NCBI GenBank assembly: GCA_019637615.1
Contig: JAHBVJ010000024.1
Location: forward strand, 78,241 to 142,240
DNA from: Anaerolineae bacterium
Lineage (GTDB): Bacteria > Chloroflexota > Anaerolineae > Aggregatilineales > UBA2796
Length of the DNA stretch: 64,000 nucleotides
Direction: 5' to 3'
Made by a program: the position numbers and the translations under genes. Under the pieces are notes generated by a model. That model saw only the letters and a program-made list of their open reading frames with translations, was not told where the DNA came from and did no database searches. Shown here one piece after another: positions 27,010 through 35,206 of the stretch. Each line of letters opens with the position of its first letter. The stretch's first letter is position 1.

Positions 27010-28293
27010 ATGCCCCTACCCGACTCGCTTGAACCGCTGCTGGATCGCATCACCGAGGCGGCGGAAGTCTTGAATCTGCCTTTGTACGTAGTGGGTGGTT
27101 TCGTGCGCGATCTGATGCTCGGCAAAGTCAACCTTGATCTCGATATGGTGGTGGAAAATCGTGTCTTCGATCTTGTGGCGGAGCTGGTTTCATCTTACGG
27201 CGGCGAAGTCCAATATCACCAGAAATTCGGTACGGCGACATGGTTCCTCCCCGCGCCCGAATCCGGTTGGCCTCTCACCATCGATTTCGCCACTGCCCGC
27301 ACCGAGGTCTATCCCGAACCCGCCATCTTACCCGTCGTCACACCATCTACCATCGAGCGCGATCTCTTTCGGCGCGATTTCACCATCAACGCCTTAGCGC
27401 TGCGCATCTCGCCTCCGCCGCTGCACCTGCTCGATCTCTATCACGGCGACTCCGATCTGCGTCACGGCCTGATCCGCGTCCTGCATGATCGCAGCTTCAT
27501 CGATGATCCCACGCGCATCTTCCGCGCTGTGCGCTATGAACAACGCTTCAATTTTCAAATTGAGTCGCATACATTAAACTTGCTCTTATCCGCATTAATC
27601 TTTATCCCGCGCTTAACGGGAGAACGCATCCGCCACGAATTCGACATGATCTTCGCGGAAGCCGCTCCTGAACGTGCCCTGCGGCGTTTTGATGGTTTAA
27701 ATATCCTAACCCACGCGAACAGTGCCTTAGCATTTGATGAGACACTTGCCTCAGCCTTCGAATCTTCGCGTATCCTCCTTGATCGTGCGTCGCCCGAATC
27801 CGGTTGGCGTTCGCTCACCATCGAGAAACCACTTGTCTATTGGGCGCTGCTCGGCAGTCGACTAGATGCAAAACAAGCGGTTTCTGTGAGCAAATCGCTG
27901 GCCCTTTCACGACCACAAACAGAAGCACTTGAACAAGGAACACGCACGCAGCGCTGTTTGGCAGCGTTAGCAGGAGCCGAATACCCTTCTCAGGTGGATG
28001 CAGCCATAAGTCAGTTCACGCCGACTTCAGCCGCTCTAGTAGCTTACTGGGCGCTGGCGACGGATGACCACACCCGCCACAAAATCGCCACCTACGCCAC
28101 CACATGGCGTTATGTGCAACCTGCACTAAACGGCGACGATCTCAAGCGAATGGGCTTGCCACCGGGAAAACTGTTCGGTACACTGCTCCGTCAGTTACGG
28201 AGTGCTCGCCTCGATGGCAAGCTCACGACGGAAGATGACGAACGCGCCTTCGTCCGCCGTGTGTTAGAAAACGCAGCAGACCAAGACGCATGA
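27010..28293 (+). CDS. tRNA nucleotidyltransferase / poly(A) polymerase family protein
   Basis: 427 residues. Class II nucleotidyltransferase head: LYVVGGFVRDLMLGKVNLDLDMVVE (G-G-x-V-R-D and the D-x-D metal pair), RDFTINALALR, DLYHGDSDLRHGLIRVL, FIDDPTRIFRAVRYEQRFNFQI. These suit CCA-adding enzyme or the A-adding half. The C-terminal part (260-427) has no HD-domain motif. Cytoplasmic tRNA 3'-end processing. Starts 18 bp after mutY; overlaps the GNAT start by 4 bp (ATGA). Confidence 0.88.
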   Translation: MPLPDSLEPLLDRITEAAEVLNLPLYVVGGFVRDLMLGKVNLDLDMVVENRVFDLVAELVSSYGGEVQYHQKFGTATWFLPAPESGWPLTIDFATARTEVYPEPAILPVVTPSTIERDLFRRDFTINALALRISPPPLHLLDLYHGDSDLRHGLIRVLHDRSFIDDPTRIFRAVRYEQRFNFQIESHTLNLLLSALIFIPRLTGERIRHEFDMIFAEAAPERALRRFDGLNILTHANSALAFDETLASAFESSRILLDRASPESGWRSLTIEKPLVYWALLGSRLDAKQAVSVSKSLALSRPQTEALEQGTRTQRCLAALAGAEYPSQVDAAISQFTPTSAALVAYWALATDDHTRHKIATYATTWRYVQPALNGDDLKRMGLPPGKLFGTLLRQLRSARLDGKLTTEDDERAFVRRVLENAADQDA

Positions 28294-28829
28294 CAGCTAC
28301 CGAGATTGAAGGCCGTAAGCTGACTCTGCACTTGGAGGTCGAATTCCGCTTCGCACAGCGGGAAGACCTATCCAAGCTGGAATGGCATGGAGAATACACG
28401 CATTTCCGGCGTGTTTTCGCCAAAGCCTTTGAAGAGCAGCAGCAAGGCAAACGTCTGATGTTGTTGGCTTGCATTAACAACTGGCCCGTGGGGCAGGTGT
28501 TTATGCAGCTCGTCAGTGCCGATGACTTCTTCATGTTCGCGCGCAAACGGGCTTATCTATATTCGTTGCGCGTGATGGATGCCTTTCGTGGGCAAGGTCT
28601 AGGTACGGCGCTACTACAGGAAGCTGAACATATCCTGATCGAGCGTGAGTATGCGAGCATGAGCATCGCGGCAGCCAAGGATAATCCCGGCGCTCGGCGG
28701 CTCTACGAACGCTTGGGGTTCGAAGTGTTCTCGGAAGATACGGGGCACTGGAACTACGTAGATCATGAAGGACGCACTCGTTACGTAGTTGAACCCTGTT
28801 GGATTCTAGAGAAAGAGCTGCGGAAATAG
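28290..28829 (+). CDS. GNAT-family N-acetyltransferase
   Basis: 179 residues. Acetyl-CoA-binding motif A: LRVMDAFRGQGLGTALLQEAEHILIEREYASMSIAAAKDNPGARRLYERLGFEVFSED. Substrate not recognisable. The ATG overlaps the stop of the tRNA nucleotidyltransferase gene (ATGA), so translation is coupled. The N-terminus has FRFAQREDLSKLEWHGEY, typical of GNATs related to RimI/ribosomal-type enzymes, which would fit RNA or protein substrates, but that is only a guess. Confidence 0.85.
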   Translation: MTATEIEGRKLTLHLEVEFRFAQREDLSKLEWHGEYTHFRRVFAKAFEEQQQGKRLMLLACINNWPVGQVFMQLVSADDFFMFARKRAYLYSLRVMDAFRGQGLGTALLQEAEHILIEREYASMSIAAAKDNPGARRLYERLGFEVFSEDTGHWNYVDHEGRTRYVVEPCWILEKELRK

Positions 28830-28885
28830 GTTTCTTTCATAGATGCTTCTTAACCTGAATCGCTTTGAGGAGTCTCAATAAACCT

Positions 28886-29278
28886 ATGTCATCGCTTTTG
28901 CGCAATTCTGCCGTCAATGTAGCCTCTATCGCGCTGACCCGTTGGCGCGGCGCACAGCATCCCACACAGCAAGCTGTTATGCAGCGGATGCAAGCTGAAG
29001 GTCTCAAACCCTATCTCACCAGCTACGGCCCCAACGCCCGCGACGGTGTACGCAGTCACGGTTATGGCAAAGTCCTGTACTGTGTCGAAGGGTCGCTCGA
29101 AATTTCCCTGCCCGACCTACGCCAGACCATCGTCCTCAAGCCCGGTGATCGGCTCGAACTTCCGCGCGGCACACGTCATGGTGTCACCGTTGGTCTGAAT
29201 GGGGCACGCTGCCTCGAAGGTGCGATCCGTGGCACAGCCGATAACAACCGCCTGACACAAGAAGTCAAATCCATCTGA
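28886..29278 (+). CDS. Cupin-domain protein
   Basis: About 130 residues from ATG at 28886; GAGGAG is at 28866-28871, somewhat far. The C-terminal half is a small cupin barrel: HGYGKVLYCVEGSLEISLPDLRQTIVLKPGDRLELPRGTRHGVTVGLNGARCLEGA, with the PGDRLELPRGTRH motif that usually provides metal-binding His/Glu. Only one of the usual His of the first motif is present, so binding may differ. Function unknown; last gene of the mutY run. Confidence 0.75.
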   Translation: MSSLLRNSAVNVASIALTRWRGAQHPTQQAVMQRMQAEGLKPYLTSYGPNARDGVRSHGYGKVLYCVEGSLEISLPDLRQTIVLKPGDRLELPRGTRHGVTVGLNGARCLEGAIRGTADNNRLTQEVKSI

Positions 29279-29401
29279 TTTCGACTTCGCTAGGCCATAT
29301 GACAGGGCGGTAAGCGAGATCAACTCGTCTCGACTATCCTCAGCCGCCCTCAATTTCTATCCACTTGTTAAAGATCTGCTAGCCGCTAACTAGCCTTAAT
29401 A

Positions 29402-29429
29402 TCGGGAAATATCTCCCGACGGATTTTTT
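29402..29429 (+). terminator. Intrinsic terminator
   Basis: TCGGGA (29402-29407) pairs with TCCCGA (29414-29419), then CGGATTTTTT. On the plus strand this ends the mutY-cupin run, about 120 bp after the cupin stop. Confidence 0.65.
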
Positions 29430-29502
29430 CCTGCGCGCCTCGACTGCTATTCGAGGTTGTCATTACTACCTTCAGCTCGGTGATTTATCACCGGATGCTC
29501 AC

Positions 29503-30564
29503 TCAGCCATCCAGATACTCGCCGCTGCTCCACACATTGACCTGCAAATCCGAGTAGAAATTGCTCGTCCAATCGTACAGCCACCGCGAGTCACTGATCG
29601 ACATGTTCACGCAGCCGTGACTGTGTCGATACCCGAACCCGTCATGCCAGTACGCGCCGTGCAGGGCAATCGCCCCGTCGAAATACATCACATACGGGAC
29701 GGACTGCAAATAATAGAAATCCGGCTGTCCCATCGCGCCTGACATCGCATCCGTGCGCAGCCGCGCCCAGATGCGGAACAACCCCAGATTCGTAGGCCAT
29801 TTCGGCAAGCCCGACGAAATCAATGTCGCGAACACCATCTGGTCACCGTCATACGCTACCAGCACCTGCTCGAACAGGTCAACGGATACCCATCGCCCCT
29901 TGATGCCTTCTGGTTTGTCCGATTGCAGCACGCGTGCCACCCGCCGCTGTTCCACCCACTGCCCCGGCCCCACCAGATACCATTCCCACGTGCCAACCTT
30001 GACGCTCGCGTAGATGTTTAGCCGCGTGTAGCGGGCGATTTTCGCCGTATCCTTGCTCGGTTCCTGACCGGGGATGCTGCTCGGCGCGACAGGCGTTAAC
30101 ACCCACGCCATCGTATGCGATAACGGCTTATCGATCAGCACGCCGGAAAACGCCGATGGTCGCGTGAACGTCAATGCCGATACAGGTACCCACTGCCCCG
30201 GCTTGATCTCGTACCAATCCCCCTCGCGGCGGCGCACGGAAAGATAATTGAATCCCGCGTCCAGCGAACCGCTTGGGCTGCCGTTCGGCGCATCATAAAA
30301 CGTGATGTTCTCATGCGCCACGCGGTACAGCGAGAACTTCTTGATCTCATCGCGGTCAACCGACAGCGGGCGCACGTCTGGCGTCGGATGCGCGATCATC
30401 TCTGTCAGCAGCAGTTGATATTGGAACGCGGGCAAGCCGTACATACACCCCGGCGTTCCGGGCGTCAGGCAGTCCAGCGCTGCGGCCGGACGTGGCGTGA
30501 CGAATGGCGCGAACAAACTCAGCAGCAAACAGGTGATCGGGATCAATCGGAGCTGACGACGCAT
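29503..30564 (-). CDS. Secreted L,D-transpeptidase (YkuD family)
   Basis: 353 residues from the ATG at 30564 (AAGGG upstream). Signal peptide: MRRQLRLIPITCLLLSLFAP, cleaved near PAAA. Two SH3-like segments (about 75-220) with repeated W-Y/E-x-x-PGQWV motifs for peptidoglycan or glycan binding. YkuD domain at 225-355 with the catalytic signature HGAYWHDGFGYRHSHGCVNMS (Cys in HGCVNM). It cross-links or modifies peptidoglycan outside the membrane. The 900-bp region upstream holds a structured non-coding element on the other strand. Confidence 0.9.
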   Translation of the reverse strand: MRRQLRLIPITCLLLSLFAPFVTPRPAAALDCLTPGTPGCMYGLPAFQYQLLLTEMIAHPTPDVRPLSVDRDEIKKFSLYRVAHENITFYDAPNGSPSGSLDAGFNYLSVRRREGDWYEIKPGQWVPVSALTFTRPSAFSGVLIDKPLSHTMAWVLTPVAPSSIPGQEPSKDTAKIARYTRLNIYASVKVGTWEWYLVGPGQWVEQRRVARVLQSDKPEGIKGRWVSVDLFEQVLVAYDGDQMVFATLISSGLPKWPTNLGLFRIWARLRTDAMSGAMGQPDFYYLQSVPYVMYFDGAIALHGAYWHDGFGYRHSHGCVNMSISDSRWLYDWTSNFYSDLQVNVWSSGEYLDG

Positions 30565-30701
30565 GTGCTTACCCTTTCGCATGACTTAGCTAGATTGTAT
30601 GTAAACTCATCGTGGACGCAACACACCGCTGACCTACGCCACGTGTGCGGATGCCACACGCGCGCCCGCCGCCACTTCAAGTTCAATCTTCTTTCAAATC
30701 A

Positions 30702-30950
30702 CCTCTTGACTTAACTCAAATGTTCGTTTATAATATTTTGTACCGAAAATAGTTCACATCAGTCACTACTGTACGATAAACTATTCTCAAATGATCTGAA
30801 TCGGGATTTCTCTTGAATTCGTAGCAGAAATGATCTGAATTAAGCAGCCGAATCAGATCATTTTCAGATCATTTGACCCTTCCTGACCCAATTCAAATGA
30901 TCTGATTCCACGCACAAACAGATCATTCCAATGATCGAATCGATCATTTC
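30702..30950 (+). ncRNA. Candidate structured small RNA, copy 1 (GATC-hairpin element)
   Basis: Non-coding element sharing order and sequence with 47749-48020. It begins with CTTGACT and a 17-bp spacer to TATAAT (-35 at 30706-30711, -10 at 30729-30734). Downstream are three hairpins: an 11-bp perfect stem AAATGATCTGA/TCAGATCATTT (30828-30838, 30853-30863), an 8-bp stem ATGATCTG/CAGATCAT (30897-30904, 30919-30926), and ATGATCG-AAT-CGATCAT (30931-30947). Between them is an unpaired GACCCTTCCTGACC (30875-30888). Neither copy has a shared open frame. Conserved promoter, stems and C-rich linker point to an RNA, though a DNA-level GATC array is possible. No known family recognised. Confidence 0.6.
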
Positions 30951-30997
30951 CAAGTCGAGCGTGTGTTCTGAAGAATTTCAGACCGCGTTGAATTTTC

Positions 30998-31025
30998 CGT
31001 TGATGAGACTCCATGCTCATCAACG
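30998..31025 (+). other. Perfect 10-bp hairpin downstream of RNA copy 1
   Basis: CGTTGATGAG (30998-31007) and CTCATCAACG (31016-31025) with an 8-nt loop. No T-run follows. It may end or stabilise the upstream candidate RNA. It is not seen in copy 2. Confidence 0.4.
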
Positions 31026-31139
31026 ATTGCCTACCTATCTCAAGGTGTTGATCGCGTAAATACTGATCGAATCCGCCTTCCCGCTAGGGACACGAAAGTT
31101 TAGTAAGAAAATTGTGACTTCTTCTCATCACAAAATGCC

Positions 31140-31169
31140 TTGACACCGTTTTCAAAGCAGTGCTATAGT
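31140..31169 (+). promoter_or_regulatory. Sigma-70 promoter for the ABC transporter operon
   Basis: TTGACA (31140-31145), 18-bp spacer, TATAGT (31164-31169). It would give a leader of about 315 nt before the permease start. The leader holds a 6-bp hairpin CCCTCG/CGAGGG, a GC-rich stem CCCTCCG/CGGGGGG near 31365-31387 and a start-codon hairpin. Confidence 0.7.
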
Positions 31170-31473
31170 TGGCGCGTCTCGTTGGCTACTATAAAGGTCG
31201 TAATGGACGACTTACCCGGTTCCAAACGGTGTCCCGCCCTCGGTTCGAGGGAAGGTTCGCCCGCACAGTTCGGAGTACTCGGCTCCTGATGTAGCGTGTT
31301 CGCGATTGACTCAAACTTCCTCCTAGCCTGAGTCAACGACACCGCCACCGATTGGTCTTGCCGCCCTCCGTTCCGCCAGCGGGGGGTTATTGATAACCTT
31401 CACCTTCATCTCCACCAGAGTGCGCGGGCTGCCACCAAAGAATCCAAATAACGTGGCTCCTCAGTTGAGGATT

Positions 31474-31496
31474 CATGAGAAGGGCGGTTTCTCATG
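31474..31496 (+). promoter_or_regulatory. Hairpin that includes the permease start codon
   Basis: CATGAGAA (31474-31481) pairs perfectly with TTCTCATG (31489-31496), loop GGGCGGT. The ATG start (31494-31496) is in the stem and the only Shine-Dalgarno-like purines are in the loop. This could hold down translation until it is opened. Confidence 0.5.
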
Positions 31497-33224
31497 GGTG
31501 CTGTGCAACGCAAGACGCTTGGTTCTGCTCTGCACGTAGGACGCTTCCTACGCCGTGGAGATGTCCTGATCGTCATCGGCATTCTCGTCTTTATCTACGC
31601 TGGGATTCGCTTGGCTTCGCCCTATGCGGTAGTCGGGCCAGACGTGGATCTCAATCCATCATCGTTGCCGTGGTATGCCTTACTCTCGCTGGTAAGGATG
31701 ACGGCCTCATATTTATTATCGCTCTCATTTACGCTGGTTTTCAGCTATCTCGCGGCCCGCAACCGTACCGCCGAACGCATCATGATGCCCATCTTGGACG
31801 TGTTGCAGTCGGTGCCTATCCTGTCGTTTTTGCCAGTGGTGCTGCTCGTGCTCACCACTATTTTTCCGTCGCGTTTTGGCGTCGAGGTGACGGCGGTCGT
31901 CCTCATCTTCACTAGTCAGGCGTGGAACATCGCGTACAGCTTTCACCAATCCTTGCGTACCGCGCCTAGCGATTTGCAGGAAGCCTCGCAGAACTTCCGC
32001 CTCAACTGGTGGTATCGTCTGCGTTATCTGGAACTTCCTTTTGGGATGCGGGGCCTGCTGTGGAACAGCGTTGTCTCGTGGGCAAACGGCTGGTTCTTCT
32101 TGATGGCGGCGGAAACCTTTCGCGTCAATAACCGCGACTTCCGTCTGCTAGGGCTGGGTTCCTATCTGCAAAAGGCCGCTGACGCCAAGGATACCGGTGC
32201 GATCATCCTTGGCTCGGTCGTGCTCGTTGCCATCATCGTGCTGCTCGATCAGTTCGTCTGGCAGCCGCTGATCGCATGGTCGGAGCGTTTCCGCGTCGAT
32301 CTGGTTAGCAACGACGAACCAGCGCGCTCGTGGTTTTACGAGTGGATGAGCAAATCGTGGTTGGCGCAGGGACTGACGACGCTCATCCTCACGCCCCTGA
32401 GCGAATATCTGGATCGACGTCTCGGCGGCAAATTGCAAGTTTCTGCCGAATCGCCCAATGCAGCCCGCAATCGGACGATCTGGCGAGTTGTCCGCATATT
32501 GTTCACCGTTCTGATTATCGGTGTTTTGGCCTATGGCGTCTTCAGGATAGCGGGTCGTTTGCTGTCGCTGCCCATCGATAAATGGGGGCAGATCGCAGGT
32601 GCGACGCTGGCTTCCACCATTCGCGTTTTCGCGGCTTCGGTGCTGTGTCTTGTCTGGACGCTGCCCGTCGGCGTCTGGATCGGCACCAACCCGCGCCTAT
32701 CCGGCATCTTGCAGCCCATCGTGCAGAGTGTGGCGGCAGTTCCGGCGACGGCCTTTTTTCCGGTCTTGGTGCTCTATTTCGTCAGTTTACCAGCCGGGCT
32801 GGATATTTCGGCAGTCTTATTGATGATGCTCGGCACACAGTGGTATTTGTTGTTTAACGTCATCGCCGGAGCCTCCGCCCTGCCGCAAGAACTCAAGGAC
32901 GCCGCCCGTCTCTACAAAATCACGGGTTGGGAACAGTGGCGCACGTTGATCTTGCCCGCCCTCCTGCCCTACATCATCACAGGGCTGAACATCGTGGGCG
33001 GCGGCGCATGGAACGCCAGCATCGTCGCGGAATATACCGAATTCGGCAGTCGTGTCTATTCGGTGCCGGGGTTAGGCTCCATCATTGCCGACGCCACTGC
33101 GCGCGCCGACTACGACATGCTCTTAGCTGCCACCCTGACAATGATCGTCACCGTCGTGGCGATCAACGGCATCGTCTGGCAGCGGTTGCATCACATCGCT
33201 GAGGAAAAATATCGTATCGAGTGA
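31494..33224 (+). CDS. Fused two-domain ABC importer permease (NitT/TauT-like)
   Basis: 576 residues with two consecutive BPD_transp_1 domains (about 60-280 and 350-570), each with an EAA-type loop (LQEASQNFRLNWWYRLRYLELP; LKDAARLYKITGWEQWRTLILPALLP). About 11-12 membrane helices. Two-domain permeases of this sort occur with ATPases carrying an AAA-associated C-terminal domain. It works with the ATPase encoded 47 bp downstream. No substrate-binding protein gene is near, so the solute (nitrate, sulfonate, bicarbonate or other) is unknown. Confidence 0.88.
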   Translation: MGAVQRKTLGSALHVGRFLRRGDVLIVIGILVFIYAGIRLASPYAVVGPDVDLNPSSLPWYALLSLVRMTASYLLSLSFTLVFSYLAARNRTAERIMMPILDVLQSVPILSFLPVVLLVLTTIFPSRFGVEVTAVVLIFTSQAWNIAYSFHQSLRTAPSDLQEASQNFRLNWWYRLRYLELPFGMRGLLWNSVVSWANGWFFLMAAETFRVNNRDFRLLGLGSYLQKAADAKDTGAIILGSVVLVAIIVLLDQFVWQPLIAWSERFRVDLVSNDEPARSWFYEWMSKSWLAQGLTTLILTPLSEYLDRRLGGKLQVSAESPNAARNRTIWRVVRILFTVLIIGVLAYGVFRIAGRLLSLPIDKWGQIAGATLASTIRVFAASVLCLVWTLPVGVWIGTNPRLSGILQPIVQSVAAVPATAFFPVLVLYFVSLPAGLDISAVLLMMLGTQWYLLFNVIAGASALPQELKDAARLYKITGWEQWRTLILPALLPYIITGLNIVGGGAWNASIVAEYTEFGSRVYSVPGLGSIIADATARADYDMLLAATLTMIVTVVAINGIVWQRLHHIAEEKYRIE

Positions 33225-33271
33225 AAAGGATCGACTGGGAACCCAGTAATAACCATATCGAGAGGTGAACG

Positions 33272-34633
33272 ATGGCAAACATCGTCAAACAGCCCGCTGA
33301 AGAACTTGTCCGGCTGACCAACATCGACAAAACCTACGGGTCGGGTGACCGCGCCACGGAAGCCCTCCACGACATCAATCTGAGCATCAAAACGGGCGAA
33401 CTCGTTGCGCTGCTCGGCCCGTCCGGCTGTGGCAAATCTACCATCCTCCGCATCATCGCGGGCTTGGTACAGCCCACCAACGGCGACATGCTCTATCGTG
33501 GCAAGCCCTTGCGCGGTGTCAATCCGCACACGGCGATTGTGTTCCAGTCCTATGCCCTATTCCCGTGGCTGACGGTACAAGAAAACATCGAGGTCACGCT
33601 CAAGCCGCTCGGCCTCACGCCGTTGGAACGCACCAAACGTGCTCTCAACCTGCTGGATAAGGTCGGCTTGGATGGCTTCGAAACCGCCTATCCGCGTGAG
33701 CTTTCCGGCGGGATGCGCCAGAAGGTCGGTGTCGCGCGTGCCATGTCCGTCGAACCGGAGCTGCTGTGTTTGGACGAGCCATTTTCTACGCTCGATGTAC
33801 TCTCGGCGGAAAACCTGCGCGGCGAGTTGATGGACTTGTGGTCAAGTGGAGTCTTGCCCACCAAATCGATTCTGATGGTCAGCCACAACATCGAAGAAGC
33901 TCTGCTCATGGCGGATCGCCTGATCATCCTCGATAAAAGTCCCGGTCATGTACTTGCCGAGGTTGCTATCAAGCTGCCTCATCCGCGCCGCCGCAAGGAT
34001 CGCCCCTTCTTGCAGCTTGTCGATCAAGTCTACGCGCTGATCGCGGGCAAGACGCAGACCGAGGCCGAAGAACTTGGTGCTGCGCCGGGTGAACCGGGCA
34101 AAACGCGCCCGCTGCCACACGCCCCCATCAGTGCCATCAGCGGCTTGTTGGAACGCGTCAACGAAGAAGTAGCCGACCGCATCGATCTCTATCGGCTGGC
34201 GGATGAATTAGACGAGCCGCTGGACGATATGCTTCCCTCGGTGGAAGCCTCCGAAATGCTAGGCTTTGCAAAGGTCGAGTCCGGCGATTTGTCCCTTACG
34301 CCGCTTGGACAAACCTTCGCGGAAGCCAGTATTCAGGCGCAAAAAGAGATCTTCGCTGCCCGCATCCGCCGCGTACCGATGATCCGCTGGATTCGCAGCA
34401 TGTTGAGCGCCGCCCGTGATCGCGCCCTGCACTGGGATGTCTTCCAGACCGCCCTCGCTCTAGAGTTCTCGCCTGACGAAGTTGAGCGCCAACTGGACAC
34501 GGCGGTTAACTGGGGACGTTACGCGGAGTTATTCTTCTTCGAAAACGACATGTTGTCCATCGACAACCCGGCCAGTTTGCCCGAACCAGAGCATCAGGAA
34601 GAAGAGAGACAGGATTTTGATCCCGTAGGTTGA
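33272..34633 (+). CDS. ABC transporter ATPase with AAA-associated C-terminal domain
   Basis: 453 residues. N-terminal ATPase of the nitrate/sulfonate/bicarbonate type: GPSGCGKST (about 50), QSYALFPWLTVQENIE, ELSGGMRQKVGVARAM, LLCLDEPFSTLD, MVSHNIEEAL. From about residue 290 there is an AAA-associated C-terminal domain (PF09821-like; ISGLLERVNEEVADRIDLYRLADELDEPLDDMLPSVEASEMLGFA), thought to be regulatory. Second gene of the operon after the fused permease; ATG preceded by GAGAGGTG. An inverted repeat at 34649-34692 follows. Confidence 0.9.
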   Translation: MANIVKQPAEELVRLTNIDKTYGSGDRATEALHDINLSIKTGELVALLGPSGCGKSTILRIIAGLVQPTNGDMLYRGKPLRGVNPHTAIVFQSYALFPWLTVQENIEVTLKPLGLTPLERTKRALNLLDKVGLDGFETAYPRELSGGMRQKVGVARAMSVEPELLCLDEPFSTLDVLSAENLRGELMDLWSSGVLPTKSILMVSHNIEEALLMADRLIILDKSPGHVLAEVAIKLPHPRRRKDRPFLQLVDQVYALIAGKTQTEAEELGAAPGEPGKTRPLPHAPISAISGLLERVNEEVADRIDLYRLADELDEPLDDMLPSVEASEMLGFAKVESGDLSLTPLGQTFAEASIQAQKEIFAARIRRVPMIRWIRSMLSAARDRALHWDVFQTALALEFSPDEVERQLDTAVNWGRYAELFFFENDMLSIDNPASLPEPEHQEEERQDFDPVG

Positions 34634-34648
34634 TCTCTTTCCGCCCTC

Positions 34649-34692
34649 TTTGATCGAGCGAACATCCAATCGCCCCATTACGCTCGATCAAA
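34649..34692 (+). terminator. 12-bp inverted repeat after the ABC operon
   Basis: TTTGATCGAGCG (34649-34660) and CGCTCGATCAAA (34681-34692), 20-nt loop. The plus-strand side has no U-run, so a factor-independent terminator is not certain. Confidence 0.45.
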
Positions 34693-34707
34693 AGTAAGGA
34701 TTTACAC

Positions 34708-34754
34708 TGACGACAGGTCAATGGATTGAGGAGAAAATCCATGTACTGTCGTCA
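34708..34754 (+). other. Nested hairpin with a GAGGAG loop
   Basis: Outer stem TGACGACAG/CTGTCGTCA (9 bp), small internal loop GTCA/GTA, inner stem ATGGATT/AATCCAT (7 bp), terminal loop GAGGAGAA. Perfect pairing in both helices. No gene follows for 450 bp. Could be a regulatory RNA element or a protein-binding site. Confidence 0.45.
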
Positions 34755-35088
34755 TGGTAGCTCATACAAAACAAGACTTTCTTATCCATTGGCTAACCCT
34801 AAAACCGCTCACACGGGGTTGCTGCCACATTCCTAATCATCCTTTAAGCAAGCCAATGGACTAGTGGCATTTCGGGGCGCGGCGTGGGGTTAGCCGTGCT
34901 GAATGTCCTGATCATCACCGTCACACAGTCGCCTAACTACATGTCGCCGTTTTATTTAGGTTTATTTACGATGACATGGCTAATAATGCGCTCAAGGGAT
35001 GTTGATCGAGGTCAGATTAGGGATCACTTCACTGTCGCAGGCTTGAATAAACCTTAGACAAAGTGGTCGCCCTTAATCGCAGGAACGA

Positions 35089-35117
35089 TTGACAAACGTT
35101 GTAAAACGATGTAACAT
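35089..35117 (+). promoter_or_regulatory. Sigma-70 promoter of the sigma-factor gene
   Basis: TTGACA (35089-35094), 17-bp spacer, TAACAT (35112-35117), about 90 bp before the ATG at 35207. Gives an AT-rich leader. Confidence 0.65.
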
Positions 35118-35206
35118 ACTCTCATAAACTAAGAAAAATAGCATTTTTTGATCACTTTTTATTCAAGATTTGGTAGGGTTACCATAACAAAGGGGTAATA
35201 GCAACC

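Larger units (their letters stand above)
34634..35206. other. Intergenic region with hairpins and a decayed or small reading frame
   Basis: About 573 bp. It holds the two inverted-repeat structures described separately, a 9-bp inverted repeat GGCTAACCC (34791-34799) with GGGTTAGCC (34887-34895), and a plus-strand frame 34884-35057 (GTG start, about 57 residues, hydrophobic LAVLNVLIITVTQSP then a basic tail) with no ribosome binding site; it may be a remnant. The right end carries the sigma-factor promoter. Confidence 0.4.

Noticed and set aside
31081..31140. CTAGGGACACG stretch as part of a guanidine (ykkC-type) riboswitch
   Set aside because: It lies upstream of the promoter and the other conserved ykkC segments are missing.
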